Below, piece by piece: positions 1 through 7,731 of a stretch of 59,693 bases of DNA; the stretch's first letter is position 1, and each line of letters begins with the position of its first letter. Where the stretch lies: assembly GCA_028712565.1 (NCBI GenBank), contig JAQTPW010000006.1, forward strand, positions 1-59,693. Reading direction: 5' to 3'. The notes beneath the pieces are model-generated. The model made no database searches. It worked only from the letters and a program-made list of their open reading frames with translations, and was not told the origin of the DNA. A program made the position numbers and the translations under genes. Origin of the DNA: Minisyncoccota bacterium. GTDB taxonomy: Bacteria; Patescibacteriota; Minisyncoccia; Minisyncoccales; JAQTPW01.

Positions 1-87
1 CACGGTGAAATTATAATAATTAAACCTAATGTTTATCATTATGCCTTCGTCTTGGAAGATGTTGTCTTTGTAGAGAGAAAATTGTAA
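1..87 (+). CDS. C-terminal end of an unrecognised protein (cut by window edge)
   Basis: Frame 1 is open from the first base and ends at TAA 85-87, giving 28 residues that end in VFVERKL. The alternation of short hydrophobic stretches looks like the last beta strands of a small barrel, possibly cupin-like, but this is only an impression. A strong intrinsic terminator follows 40 bases later, which supports a real gene end. Confidence 0.5.
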   Translation, partial: HGEIIIIKPNVYHYAFVLEDVVFVERKL

Positions 88-126
88 CCGTTTGATCCTC
101 AAAATCCCGACACATATAGCTAAAGA

Positions 127-152
127 GGGGGAATATTTACCCCCTTTTTTAT
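127..152 (+). terminator. Intrinsic terminator of the first partial gene
   Basis: GGGGG (127-131) pairs with CCCCC (140-144) and is followed at once by a T run. The 140 bases between it and the next gene hold a TATAAT-like box near 190 without a convincing -35 box. Confidence 0.8.
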
Positions 153-293
153 TTTGGATTTTTAATTCGCCAGATTCTTGTTAGAATATTCTTATAATTT
201 AAAGATAGTAAAAATTGCCAATCGTGCGGTTTTTTGATAGAGTGAAAAAACGGGAAAAAGTTAAATAATAACGCAACGTAAAAAATATTTTAT

Positions 294-2261
294 ATGGCTC
301 TAAATATATATCTTGGCGATTTAGTTTATAACACCATTAAGACAAATTATGTCGTACCTTTGAATATAGGGTATGTAGCCTCATTTCTTAAAGGAAAATT
401 CGGCCAAGAAGTTAATATCAAACTTTTCAAATATCCGGATATTCTTGAAAAAGCTCTTCGTGAAAATCCTCCTGATATTTTAGCTTTGAGCCATTACAGC
501 TGGAATGCGCGGCTTAACCTTCTTTTTTTGGAGATGGCAAAACGTTTAAATCCAAAAATTTTGACAGTTATGGGAGGGCCAAATATTAGAACAGAATCCG
601 TTGATCTTAAAAAATTTCTTACTAATCATAAAAATCTTGATTATCATGTGGCAAACGAAGGCGAGGAGCCTTTTGCAAGGATTGTCGGTGAAATTTTAGG
701 AGGGTGCGCCAGACCTCATCCTTTGGGTTGCGCCACTATTATTGATGGCGAATTTTTTTATGACGCAGAACCATTAGAAAAAAGAAGCATGGAAATAAGC
801 CAGCCTAGTCCTTATCTTACGGGATGGCTGGACCCATTTTTAGCTGATTCTAATACGATTCCTCTTTTGGAAACCAATCGAGGGTGCCCATACAGGTGCG
901 TTTATTGCGCTTGGGGGGCTATGCTTCCGAGAATAAGGACAAGGCCGCTCGAACAGGTTTTGGAAGAAATCAAGTATGTATCTGACAAATCAGCAGGCCA
1001 GCTTACTTGGATGTTTTGCGATAGTAATTTTGGGATCTTGCCAAGAGATGTGGAAATTGCAAAAAAGGTGCGCGAGCTTGTAGACAAAAAAGGATACCCT
1101 ACGCACGTAGACGTTTGGCAATCAAAAAATACGCCCGAACGAAATATAGAAATCTCTGAAATTTTAGGGAAAAACAATAGAGGATTAGTTGCTATACAAT
1201 CAGCAGATCCCAAGGTTCTTGATAATATTGGCCGGGGCGCTATAAAAATGGACAGCATAAAACAGCAAATCGATTACTACCATAATGAAAATCTTGAAGT
1301 GGGGACAGATATTCTTATCGGGCTGCCCGGCGAGAGCGCAAAAAGCCATTATAATACTTTAGCGGCCGCCTTTGATATGGGGTTTGATTATCTTGAACCA
1401 ATAAATATCCGGCTTTTGCAAGGCACAAGATATGAAAGCGATAAGTTCCGGCAAGAATACGCAGTTAAAACAAAATACAGGCCAATTTTCGGCGCATATG
1501 GCATATACGACAATAAAGTAGTGTTTGAGGTTGAAGAATCTGTCAGGAGCACGAAAGATATGTCAGAAGAAGAACTGAATAATTTTAAAATTCATCATTG
1601 GCTTATTTTCTTCACTTGGGATGTCGGCATATTCAAGCCCATTTTACTATTAGGAAAAAAACAAGGAATTAACCCCGAAGTAATTATAGACGAACTCTCC
1701 CGAACCCAAAATCCTATATTGAAAGATCTTTTTGACCGGATGAGAAAAGAATCAATGAAAGAATGGTTTGGGACCGAGGAAGAAATGATTTCCTTTTACA
1801 AACAGCCTGAAAATTTCAACAATCTGGTTAATAATTTTATGAAATTGAGCTTTTTCTATATTGCATTAGTGTATCAAGATCCGGAAATTCTTAAAGCTTT
1901 ACAAAAAGAAATGGAGGCCATTGTAACCGAAAAACTCAAAGCAAAAAACATTTTCAGCCAGAACGTTATGAATGACGTAATTGAACTTTCAGGCCTTTTA
2001 ACTTGCAAGAATCTTTTAGAAGGCGAAAAGAAAGTAACCATGAAATATCCGGGAGAGATTGTCTCTCTTGTAACTAATAATCCCAAATTCGCCAACAGAG
2101 ATATTGTTGAATTAGAAATTTATCGTCCGCAGGAATTTGTTTCTTTTTGCCGATTCCATTTAAGCCCCAGCGGAAAAGAAAATTTGTCTTTAAAAAATAT
2201 TGCGCGGTTTTTGGAAATAGGGGGCATGAACGTGCTAAAAAATAATATAAAAGTTTTATAA
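294..2261 (+). CDS. B12-binding domain radical SAM protein
   Basis: 655 residues. Residues about 1-150 look like a cobalamin-binding Rossmann domain, with the GGPNIRTES loop where this family has its conserved glycine loop. The radical SAM core follows, with the cluster motif C198-x3-C202-x2-C205 in GCPYRCVYCAWG. These enzymes use a [4Fe-4S] cluster and S-adenosylmethionine for radical chemistry such as methylation or ring rearrangement. The substrate cannot be read from the sequence. The 250-residue C-terminal part is not recognised. There is no Shine-Dalgarno site, and the first ATG follows an AT-rich leader. Monocistronic, with a terminator downstream. Confidence 0.85.
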   Translation: MALNIYLGDLVYNTIKTNYVVPLNIGYVASFLKGKFGQEVNIKLFKYPDILEKALRENPPDILALSHYSWNARLNLLFLEMAKRLNPKILTVMGGPNIRTESVDLKKFLTNHKNLDYHVANEGEEPFARIVGEILGGCARPHPLGCATIIDGEFFYDAEPLEKRSMEISQPSPYLTGWLDPFLADSNTIPLLETNRGCPYRCVYCAWGAMLPRIRTRPLEQVLEEIKYVSDKSAGQLTWMFCDSNFGILPRDVEIAKKVRELVDKKGYPTHVDVWQSKNTPERNIEISEILGKNNRGLVAIQSADPKVLDNIGRGAIKMDSIKQQIDYYHNENLEVGTDILIGLPGESAKSHYNTLAAAFDMGFDYLEPINIRLLQGTRYESDKFRQEYAVKTKYRPIFGAYGIYDNKVVFEVEESVRSTKDMSEEELNNFKIHHWLIFFTWDVGIFKPILLLGKKQGINPEVIIDELSRTQNPILKDLFDRMRKESMKEWFGTEEEMISFYKQPENFNNLVNNFMKLSFFYIALVYQDPEILKALQKEMEAIVTEKLKAKNIFSQNVMNDVIELSGLLTCKNLLEGEKKVTMKYPGEIVSLVTNNPKFANRDIVELEIYRPQEFVSFCRFHLSPSGKENLSLKNIARFLEIGGMNVLKNNIKVL

Positions 2262-2304
2262 TTACAAGAGCAGATTTTAATAGCGTTCGTCCTCGGAACC
2301 AACA

Positions 2305-2328
2305 AAATCGCCCTGCGGGCGATTTTTT
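2305..2328 (+). terminator. Intrinsic terminator after the radical SAM gene
   Basis: ATCGCCC-TGC-GGGCGAT (2307-2323) followed by six T. The T run leads straight into the -10 box TACAAT (2331-2336) of the next gene, so terminator and promoter are fused. Confidence 0.85.
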
Positions 2329-2345
2329 GATACAATAAAAAAAAT

Positions 2346-2744
2346 ATGAAAAAAGGCGTTAATGCGGTTATCATCAATAATCAAAATAGAGTGCTTGTTT
2401 TAAAAAGAAGCCCGCAGGCTGGCTCATTCCCGAATCTTTGGAATTTTCCCGGCGGTAAAGTTGAAAATAATGAAACTTTACAAGATGCCGTAATAAGAGA
2501 AACAAAAGAAGAAGCTAATTTAGAAGTGAAACCTGAAAATAACTATTTTTCCATATATTATTATCCGGATGGAAGAGAAAAAAATGCCAAAATTGCAGTT
2601 TATGCTTTTAAAGTCAAGTTAATCAGCGGAATTATTCGGCTAGATGAGGAGCACAATGAATTTAAATGGATTTCCCGAAATAGTTGGACAAATCTCGATT
2701 ATACAAAAAGTTGCAAAGCAACGTTAAAAGAATTATTTAAATAA
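2346..2744 (+). CDS. Nudix hydrolase (MutT-like)
   Basis: 132 residues, usual length for a single-domain Nudix protein. The box GKVENNETLQDAVIRETKEE matches GX5EX7REUXEE, with Asn in place of the usual Gly in the final EEXGU part. The family splits nucleoside diphosphates linked to another moiety, for example oxidised dNTPs. The substrate is not predictable here. TACAAT at 2331-2336 ends 9 bases before the ATG, so the mRNA is probably nearly leaderless. MscL follows 54 bases later behind its own -10 box. Confidence 0.88.
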   Translation: MKKGVNAVIINNQNRVLVLKRSPQAGSFPNLWNFPGGKVENNETLQDAVIRETKEEANLEVKPENNYFSIYYYPDGREKNAKIAVYAFKVKLISGIIRLDEEHNEFKWISRNSWTNLDYTKSCKATLKELFK

Positions 2745-2798
2745 TTCTTTTAATACCTTACTTGCGAGTTGCGGTGAGACGCAGTAGAATATAATAAT

Positions 2799-3101
2799 AT
2801 GAAAGGATTTATTGAGTTTATAAGAAAACAGGGAGTTGTTGGTTTGGCCGTCGGTTTTATTTTAGGAGGCGCCGTTTCAAAACTGGTGTCGGCTTTGGTT
2901 TCAGATATAATAAATCCGATTCTTGGAGTTTTCCTTGGCAAGGTAGGAGGTTTGGAAAGTGCGACTTTTGGAATAGGCCCTGTTAAAATATTGTGGGGAG
3001 ATTTTCTTTCCGTTTTTATTGATTTTTTCGTTATTGCTTTAGTTGTTTATTTTGGAGTCAAACTTCTTAAATTGGATAAGTTAGACAAAAAAGATAATTA
3101 A
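2799..3101 (+). CDS. mscL: Large-conductance mechanosensitive channel MscL
   Basis: 100 residues with two membrane helices (about 15-45 and 65-90). The N-terminus MKGFIEFIRKQGVVGLAVGF has the amphipathic helix and the glycine-rich pore helix of MscL, ending in a Lys-rich tail. The family forms a homopentameric tension-gated pore that releases solutes on hypo-osmotic shock. It is shorter than the 136-residue E. coli protein, mainly in the periplasmic loop and C-terminus. TATAAT at 2790-2795 ends three bases before the ATG, which argues for a leaderless transcript. Confidence 0.85.
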   Translation: MKGFIEFIRKQGVVGLAVGFILGGAVSKLVSALVSDIINPILGVFLGKVGGLESATFGIGPVKILWGDFLSVFIDFFVIALVVYFGVKLLKLDKLDKKDN

Positions 3102-3128
3102 TCACTTTGCAGAAATCCCCGAGGTTTT

Positions 3129-3155
3129 AAAAAGCCATTTGAACTTGCTTTTTTT
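3129..3155 (+). terminator. Intrinsic terminator after mscL
   Basis: AAAAAGC (3129-3135) pairs with GCTTTTTT (3147 onward) across an 11-base loop. The T run overlaps the TTGCTT -35 box of the next promoter. Confidence 0.65.
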
Positions 3156-3173
3156 AGAAGGATGATGTAATAT
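3145..3173 (+). promoter_or_regulatory. Promoter TTGCTT-17-TAATAT
   Basis: The -35 box TTGCTT (3145-3150) and -10 box TAATAT (3168-3173) are 17 bases apart. The predicted start near 3180 is the first base of a hairpin-rich stretch that ends in a terminator 100 bases later. Confidence 0.5.
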
Positions 3174-3179
3174 AAATTT

Positions 3180-3278
3180 GTGAGAGTTTGATCACAAATA
3201 GGTATATCCGGCATTCGGATTCGGGTAAACAAAAATAATAATATTTGCAACTCAACGTTTGGGAGTTGCATTTTTATT
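3180..3278 (+). ncRNA. Candidate small structured RNA or attenuated leader
   Basis: About 100 bases with three successive hairpins: ATTTGTGA/TCACAAAT just at the start, ATCCG-GCATT-CGGAT near 3205-3220, and a terminator hairpin TGCAACTC (3246-3253)/GAGTTGCA (3263-3270) followed by TTTTTATTT. A promoter is placed directly upstream. The next ATG is only 10 bases after the terminator, so this is either a free-standing RNA or a leader that gates the 92-residue gene behind it. No known riboswitch consensus was recognised. Confidence 0.4.
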
Positions 3279-3287
3279 TCCGAAATT

Positions 3288-3566
3288 ATGCATCAAAGCC
3301 TCCAAAGATTTTTAAATAAGGAACGGTCTTCAATTCTCCCGCCTTCGAAAAATACAAAGGAAGAATTTTTATTTGAACACAACAGGCTGTCTCCCTTAAA
3401 TTTGCAAGCTACAACTGCTTTGCTTTCTCGTTTTAAAATAGAAAAACAGTCTCTTTTTAAAGATGATAATTGGTCTTTAGACAAACTTCGCAGGCCGTTC
3501 ATAATGTGGCTTACCTCTCTGACGGCCGCTGAAAAAGAAAATATTAGGAAAATTAAAAACGATTGA
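3288..3566 (+). CDS. Hypothetical protein, 92 residues
   Basis: Not recognised. The protein is charged and helical, has no membrane segment, and ends in a Lys-rich helix. A 92-codon frame is also open on the opposite strand. The plus frame is preferred because it continues the direction of its neighbours and has normal Lys/Glu/Leu use for this genome. The start lies just after a terminator-like hairpin. A second tiny gene follows five bases after the stop. Confidence 0.45.
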   Translation: MHQSLQRFLNKERSSILPPSKNTKEEFLFEHNRLSPLNLQATTALLSRFKIEKQSLFKDDNWSLDKLRRPFIMWLTSLTAAEKENIRKIKND

Positions 3567-3571
3567 ATCAT

Positions 3572-3649
3572 ATGAAAAATTCACACAATCCGAATAAAAA
3601 TAGAAATAGAAGGGCGCATCGCAGATTTTTGAAAAAGCATAGGGCTTGA
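3572..3649 (+). CDS. Very small Arg/Lys/His-rich basic peptide, 25 residues
   Basis: The reading frame gives 25 residues beginning MKNSHNPNKNRNRRAHRR and ending FLKKHRA. It is almost entirely basic and polar, as in small ribosome-bound proteins (bTHX or mS38/COX24-like tails), but no family is established. Its last codons form the left half of a small hairpin (AGGGCT 3641-3646 with AGCCCT 3654-3659). A similar tiny basic gene lies at 23110-23184. Confidence 0.4.
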   Translation: MKNSHNPNKNRNRRAHRRFLKKHRA

Positions 3650-3658
3650 AAATAGCCC

Positions 3659-3687
3659 TTGACTTATTATCGCGAATAAGGTATTTT
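3659..3687 (+). promoter_or_regulatory. Promoter of the RRM gene, TTGACT-17-TATTTT
   Basis: TTGACT (3659-3664) and TATTTT (3682-3687) are 17 bases apart. Transcription would start near 3694, leaving a leader of about 110 bases. It begins with an inverted repeat, ACGTAAG (3692-3698) and CTTACGT (3719-3725). Long structured leaders are known from cold-induced RNA-binding protein genes; here that is inference. Confidence 0.55.
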
Positions 3688-3804
3688 GATAACGTAAGTT
3701 TATGTTAATTTTCCTTTCCTTACGTATTTATTAATTATGTAAGCTTTGAAAGAGAAAATAGTAGGTCGGCTTACTTAGTAAATAAATAACGTAATAAAAT
3801 CTAT

Positions 3805-4125
3805 ATGGCAAAAAAACTATTTGTTGGCGGGCTATCTTATGATACCACCGACGCAACATTAAAAGACGCTTTTGCTCAGGCAGGAACTGTTGAATCAGCA
3901 GTGATAATTATTGATAAAATGTCCGGAAGATCAAAAGGATTTGGCTTTGTTGAAATGTCTACTGAAGAAGAAGCCAAAAAAGCAATTGAAATGCTCAATG
4001 GCAAAGAGATTGATGGGAGAAACGTTACGGTAAATGAAGCCAGGCCAATGGAATCTCGCCCAAGAGGAGGCGGATTTGGCCGCGGAGGCCGCGGATTTGG
4101 CGGAGAAAGAAGCGAGCGCTGGTAA
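3805..4125 (+). CDS. RRM-type RNA-binding protein with RGG tail
   Basis: 106 residues. One RRM fills residues 3-80, with RNP2 LFVGGL near the start and RNP1 KGFGFVEM in the middle, the aromatic positions that stack on RNA bases. The last 25 residues are a Gly/Arg tail of RGG type. Bacterial proteins of this shape bind single-stranded RNA and are often cold-inducible. The 110-base structured leader would fit such control. Monocistronic, with an intrinsic terminator directly behind. Confidence 0.9.
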   Translation: MAKKLFVGGLSYDTTDATLKDAFAQAGTVESAVIIIDKMSGRSKGFGFVEMSTEEEAKKAIEMLNGKEIDGRNVTVNEARPMESRPRGGGFGRGGRGFGGERSERW

Positions 4126-4135
4126 GCAAAATAAG

Positions 4136-4164
4136 AAAAAATCCCCGAAAGGGGATTTTTTCTT
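4136..4164 (+). terminator. Intrinsic terminator of the RRM gene
   Basis: AATCCCC-GAAA-GGGGATT (4140-4157) followed by a T run, a near-ideal rho-independent terminator with a GNRA loop. Confidence 0.92.
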
Positions 4165-4172
4165 TAAGAGAA

Positions 4173-4201
4173 TTGACAATTAACCTGGAATAGGTTATAT
4201 A
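4173..4201 (+). promoter_or_regulatory. Promoter with palindromic spacer, TTGACA-17-TATATA
   Basis: TTGACA (4173-4178) and TATATA (4196-4201) are 17 bases apart. The spacer holds an inverted repeat, TAACCT (4181-4186) and AGGTTA (4192-4197), which would place a dimeric regulator across the promoter. A strong AAAGGAGG site lies before the ATG at 4235. Confidence 0.6.
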
Positions 4202-4234
4202 AACGAACAGACAAATTTCTGAAAGGAGGCAGAA

Positions 4235-4769
4235 ATGGATGATGGAATATTGTTCTTTGCAGAAGGCGCAAAAAAAGATGGCAAGTATTTTTTCAACAAA
4301 AGAGAGATCCGTTTTGCTAAAAAGATAGCAAAACAATTTCCAAGTCACCCCGTGGATATACTTTTTATAAAAGAAGTTATAGGATTTGATCCTCCGAATT
4401 TGTATTCAGAGCTCCTAAAAAATGAGCTTCTTTTGCAGAAAGTGCCGCTTGAGTTTATAAAGATTGTCCCTGGTTACGGTCAAAGCACAATAAGCGAGAT
4501 TGTAGCTGCAGAAAAGTGGTTTCTTGATTACAAAAAGAAGCGAGTTGCCAGTTTTGGTTCCATTTGCCACGCATCGAGCTTATGTGGCTGATTCGATATC
4601 ATCGTTTTGTCCGGACTTATCCAATTTGGAATTTCTTACCAGTGTCCATTTTATTAGAACCTTTAAAAATTCTATTAATATTTTTCCCCGCATCGTTTCA
4701 GAACCGATTGGCAGGGATTATTTTGCGACAAAAAAACGGATAGATTCTATCCGTTTTTCTTTCGCTTGA
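4235..4769 (+). pseudogene. DUF218/ElyC-like gene split by a frameshift
   Basis: A strong Shine-Dalgarno site precedes ATG 4235. The first frame runs 118 codons to TGA 4589-4591. It resembles the N-terminal part of DUF218 (SanA/ElyC/YdcF) proteins: an ILFFAEG start, then VPLEF..., and an EIVAAEKWFLD helix. A second frame, open across the same region, continues with LPVLVPFATHRAYVADSI, like the family's usual VTSxxHxxRA strand, and runs to TGA 4767-4769. A one-base slip near 4538-4555 would join them into about 178 residues. It could be a real lesion, programmed slippage or a sequencing error. The family match is weak and from memory. Confidence 0.45.
4731..4759 (+). terminator. Intrinsic terminator overlapping the end of the DUF218-like gene
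   Basis: ACGGATA (4736-4742) pairs with TATCCGT (4748-4754), preceded by an A run and followed by TTTTTCTTT. Confidence 0.85.
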
Positions 4770-4780
4770 AGATTTGAATT

Positions 4781-5284
4781 TTATCCCGTAATTATTTTTT
4801 TTATTTTTTGGGGATGGGGGAGAGTGCGGAAATAAAATTTATTTTGGGTTCCGGCGCTCTGGATTTCTATATCGCCATAACTCAAGAGAGTGGAAAAGAC
4901 GCCGGAGATATTAACAGAAATATCTTGAATTTTATCCAAATAAACTTCGTTGAGTGTGTATTTAAAGAATCCCTTTTGTTGGTTTTCAATTACCCGTTTA
5001 TTTGTCACAACAACAGTATTCAAGGAAAAAAGCATAATATTATAAAAAAGCAGAATCCAAAGGATTAAGAAATAAACCCGTGTCAAAAATTCAAATAATC
5101 CGGAAAATAGAGAATACCAGCTTTGCGAGCTTATAAAGTGGTTAACCACAGAGGGCAAGGCCATAAGTAATATAAAAAATACAACAGGGCCTAATAGCAC
5201 AATCCAATGGCGGCGGGATACAAAAACCGTTGTTTCTCCGGGCTGCTGGTTTCTAAAGCTGTTTGACGATTTAAAGATTGCCAT
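4781..5284 (-). CDS. Bacterial PH-domain membrane protein (bPH2, YdbS-like)
   Basis: 167 residues. Two close membrane helices (about 30-47 and 68-92) are followed by a cytosolic bacterial PH domain with the typical VVTNKRVI start, the YLDKIQDISV strand and a GDIEIQSAG turn. Such proteins are often small membrane-stress or envelope factors; none has a clear enzymatic role. It lies four bases downstream of the 86-residue membrane protein on the same strand, so the two are probably co-transcribed from near 5550. Confidence 0.8.
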   Translation of the reverse strand: MAIFKSSNSFRNQQPGETTVFVSRRHWIVLLGPVVFFILLMALPSVVNHFISSQSWYSLFSGLFEFLTRVYFLILWILLFYNIMLFSLNTVVVTNKRVIENQQKGFFKYTLNEVYLDKIQDISVNISGVFSTLLSYGDIEIQSAGTQNKFYFRTLPHPQKIKKIITG

Positions 5285-5287
5285 AAT

Positions 5288-5548
5288 TTAATATAATTTT
5301 AAAAAACTATGCAAAAAGCTGAAAATATTAGGCCAATTAATTTGGGAGTATGCCTTTGTGGCAGAAGTGAATAAAATTAGGGAACTGATGAAAAATACCA
5401 AAGCCAAAAGTTTTGGAATGACCCCAATGCCGAATCTGATAAAGTGATAAATTATTGCAAAGGCGTACCAAATAAAAACTCCAAGGAACAGCAAAGAAGC
5501 CAAAAGTGAGATATTGATTGAGTTGAAAAATTGAAAAATAGAAGCCAT
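5288..5548 (-). CDS. Small membrane protein of unknown function
   Basis: 86 residues with two to three hydrophobic segments (about 10-32 and 42-62). Not recognised. It is the first gene of a two-gene minus-strand unit with the PH-domain protein, which suggests a joint role at the membrane. Confidence 0.6.
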   Translation of the reverse strand: MASIFQFFNSINISLLASLLFLGVFIWYAFAIIYHFIRFGIGVIPKLLALVFFISSLILFTSATKAYSQINWPNIFSFLHSFLKLY

Positions 5549-5640
5549 TTATTATTTATACCTAAAATCAAAAATAGATGCAACAAAACCGCACTCTTTT
5601 ATTTTATTAAAAAGAATATATAATGGGGAAAGCGAAATAT

Positions 5641-6000
5641 ATGATTAATTTTCAAAAATTTTTAAACAGTTTAAAAATCGCACTTTCTGGTTTAAAAACC
5701 GCCCTTAAAACAGAGGAGAATTTTCGTATTCAGGCGTTGATTGGGTTTATAGTTATAATTTTAATGTTTGTTCTTGGCGTATCTGTTTTGGAAAGGAGCA
5801 TTTTGATTTTAGTTGTCTTTGTGGTTTTGAGCTTGGAACTTATTAATTCGCAAATTGAAAAATTTTTGGACTTAATCCAGCCGGTTTTGCACCCAAAAGT
5901 AAAAATAATAAAAGATCTTTCTGCTGCCGCGGTTTTGATTTCAGTATTCGGGGCAATTATTATAGGAATTCTTATATTTTTTCCGCATTTTTTCAAATGA
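5641..6000 (+). CDS. dgkA: Diacylglycerol/undecaprenol kinase family protein
   Basis: 119 residues from ATG 5641. Three membrane helices are present. The family signature ELINSQIEKFLDLI (E, N, E and D of the ExxNxxxExxxD motif) is followed by KIIKDLSAAAVLI, the lysine-bearing helix that holds catalytic residues. It phosphorylates diacylglycerol or undecaprenol in the membrane. An in-frame ATG at 5623 overlaps TATAAT (5618-5623). If that is the -10 box, the message starts near 5630 and the ATG at 5641 is the true start. Confidence 0.85.
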   Translation: MINFQKFLNSLKIALSGLKTALKTEENFRIQALIGFIVIILMFVLGVSVLERSILILVVFVVLSLELINSQIEKFLDLIQPVLHPKVKIIKDLSAAAVLISVFGAIIIGILIFFPHFFK

Positions 6001-6044
6001 AAACGCACCCAAAATTAGAAGCCGGGTGCGTTTGCGTTTTTTTT
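6001..6044 (+). terminator. Intrinsic terminator between convergent dgkA and the minus-strand gene
   Basis: AAACGCACCC (6001-6010) pairs perfectly with GGGTGCGTTT (6024-6033). A run of eight T follows on the plus side. The minus side has only a weak T tract. Confidence 0.85.
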
Positions 6045-6047
6045 GTT

Positions 6048-6350
6048 TTAAATTTTTGTGAAAGAGCAACTCGCCGGTATTGGCTCACCGACTTCAAGGC
6101 GGTCATCTTCTATTAGTATCCCCATCCCATCCACTTCCGACTGTTTCTCCAAGTTATCCAAAAAGAAAGCACATTCTTCATAGTAGCTGACAAATACAAG
6201 TTCATTTAAAGATACAGCTTTTGCAATAACGTGTATCTTTTTTCCCAGAGCATTATTTAGCAGCGTGACATTTTTGTATTTGCCGACTTCTAGTTCCACA
6301 GTTCCCTCGTAAACCAGTTTGCCATCTTTGATTACAAGTTTTCCAGTCAA
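6048..6350 (-). CDS. Hypothetical protein, 100 residues, TTG start
   Basis: Not recognised. The protein looks all-beta, with short strands around GKLVYEGTVELEVGKYKN, and has no membrane segment. The start is TTG at 6350-6348, chosen because an ideal AAAGGAGG site lies nine bases ahead of it and no ATG is suitable. The promoter is readable on the minus strand. This gene belongs to a set of small orphan genes here that have a full promoter, a Shine-Dalgarno site and a terminator. Confidence 0.65.
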   Translation of the reverse strand: MTGKLVIKDGKLVYEGTVELEVGKYKNVTLLNNALGKKIHVIAKAVSLNELVFVSYYEECAFFLDNLEKQSEVDGMGILIEDDRLEVGEPIPASCSFTKI

Positions 6351-6385
6351 GCAGCAGAACCTCCTTTTTTAAAACATTAAACCTT

Positions 6386-6413
6386 ACTATAGCATTTTAT
6401 TTTAAAAATGCAA
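6386..6413 (-). promoter_or_regulatory. Promoter with palindromic spacer, TTGCAT-16-TATAGT (minus strand)
   Basis: On the minus strand TTGCAT (6413-6408) and TATAGT (6391-6386) are 16 bases apart. The stretch between them is an inverted repeat, GCATTTT (6392-6398) and AAAATGC (6405-6411), a plausible operator. Confidence 0.55.
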
Positions 6414-6474
6414 GCCAAAAAGAAGTAATCCTATTATATCGTTTAAAACTAAATTTTTTGTTAAAATTAATAAA

Positions 6475-7731
6475 ATGGAAAAAATAAAAGGCAATTTCGA
6501 TGTGGCAGTTATAGGCGGAGGGCCCTCGGGAATGATGGCTGCCGGAAGGGCGGCGGAATTAGGAAAAAAAGTTGTGCTTTTGGAAAAGAATGAAAGCTTG
6601 GGTAAAAAACTTTTGTTAACTGGAAAGGGCAGGTGCAATCTTACTAACGCCGAATTTAATCTGAGGAAATTAGTAGAAAATTACGGAAAAAACGGAGATT
6701 TTCTTTACCATCCTTTTTCTGTTTTCGGAGTAAAAGAAGTTATTGATTTTTTTGAAAAAATGGGCCTAAGAACAAAAATCGAAAGAGGGAACAGGGTTTT
6801 TCCAAAAAGCGATAATTCGCAAGACGTTTTGGATGTTTTGAAAAAATATTTGGTAAAAAATAGCGTTTCTATAATGTATAATTCTGAAATTAAATCTATT
6901 GGAAAAGAAGGAAGAAAAATTAAAAAATTAATATTGAAAAATGGAGAAATAGAAGCCGAAAAATATATTTTATGCACCGGTGGAAAAGCTTTCCCGGGAA
7001 CTGGGTCTACGGGAGATGGGTTTAAATTCGCAAAAGATCTTAGCCATAATATTACAGATTTAAGCCCGGCTTTGGTTCCGATTCGCATAAAAGAGGATTT
7101 CGGGAAAGAATTGCAAGGTTTAACCTTAAAAAATATTGGAATCTCTGTTTTTCAAAATAGGAAAAAGCAATTTTCCGAATTTGGAGAGTGTTTGTTTGCT
7201 CATTTTGGATTATCTGGGCCGATAATTTTGGAAATCAGCAAAAAGGTGGGAGGGTTATTAAAGCAAGGAGAGGTGGAATTATTTTTGGATTTAAAGCCGG
7301 CTTTGGATTTTGAAATTCTTGATAAAAGAGTCCAGCGCGATTTCCAAAAATATCAGAAAAAATTATTTAAAAATTCTTTAGATGATCTTCTCCCCCAAAA
7401 AATGATACCGTTTATTATCAAGATGTCGGGACTAGAGCCGGATAGAAAAGTAGACAGTATTACCAAAGAAGAAAGGCATAATTTAGTAAGATTATTAAAA
7501 GGTGTTAAAATGACTGTTGCAGGATTGTTAGGTTTTGAAGAAGCAATTGTGACAAGCGGAGGAGTTTCTTTAAAAGAAATAGATTCGAAAACAATGAAGT
7601 CAAATTTAATTGATAACTTATTTTTTGCCGGAGAAATAATAGATGTCGACGGCCCAACCGGCGGATACAATCTGCAAATGTGCTGGAGCACGGGAAGGTT
7701 GGCAGGGGAGAGCGCGGCGAAATTGAGCTAA
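6475..7731 (+). CDS. NAD(P)/FAD-dependent oxidoreductase, HI0933/YhiN family
   Basis: 418 residues, full length for the family. The N-terminus has the dinucleotide-binding motif VAVIGGGPSGMMAAGRAAELG with the acidic end of strand 2 (LLEKNESLGKKLL). TGKGRCNLTN and the C-terminal GEIIDVDGPTGGYNLQ are HI0933 signatures, the latter binding FAD. The cellular substrate of the family is unsettled; members are annotated as aminoacetone oxidase-like or BaiN-like. No Shine-Dalgarno site. DegV follows after a microrepeat spacer. Confidence 0.88.
   Translation: MEKIKGNFDVAVIGGGPSGMMAAGRAAELGKKVVLLEKNESLGKKLLLTGKGRCNLTNAEFNLRKLVENYGKNGDFLYHPFSVFGVKEVIDFFEKMGLRTKIERGNRVFPKSDNSQDVLDVLKKYLVKNSVSIMYNSEIKSIGKEGRKIKKLILKNGEIEAEKYILCTGGKAFPGTGSTGDGFKFAKDLSHNITDLSPALVPIRIKEDFGKELQGLTLKNIGISVFQNRKKQFSEFGECLFAHFGLSGPIILEISKKVGGLLKQGEVELFLDLKPALDFEILDKRVQRDFQKYQKKLFKNSLDDLLPQKMIPFIIKMSGLEPDRKVDSITKEERHNLVRLLKGVKMTVAGLLGFEEAIVTSGGVSLKEIDSKTMKSNLIDNLFFAGEIIDVDGPTGGYNLQMCWSTGRLAGESAAKLS

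Noticed and set aside
3293-3571. 92-codon minus-strand frame opposite the hypothetical gene at 3288
   Set aside because: Only one strand can be right; the plus frame agrees with neighbouring genes and has better residue use, though confidence is modest.
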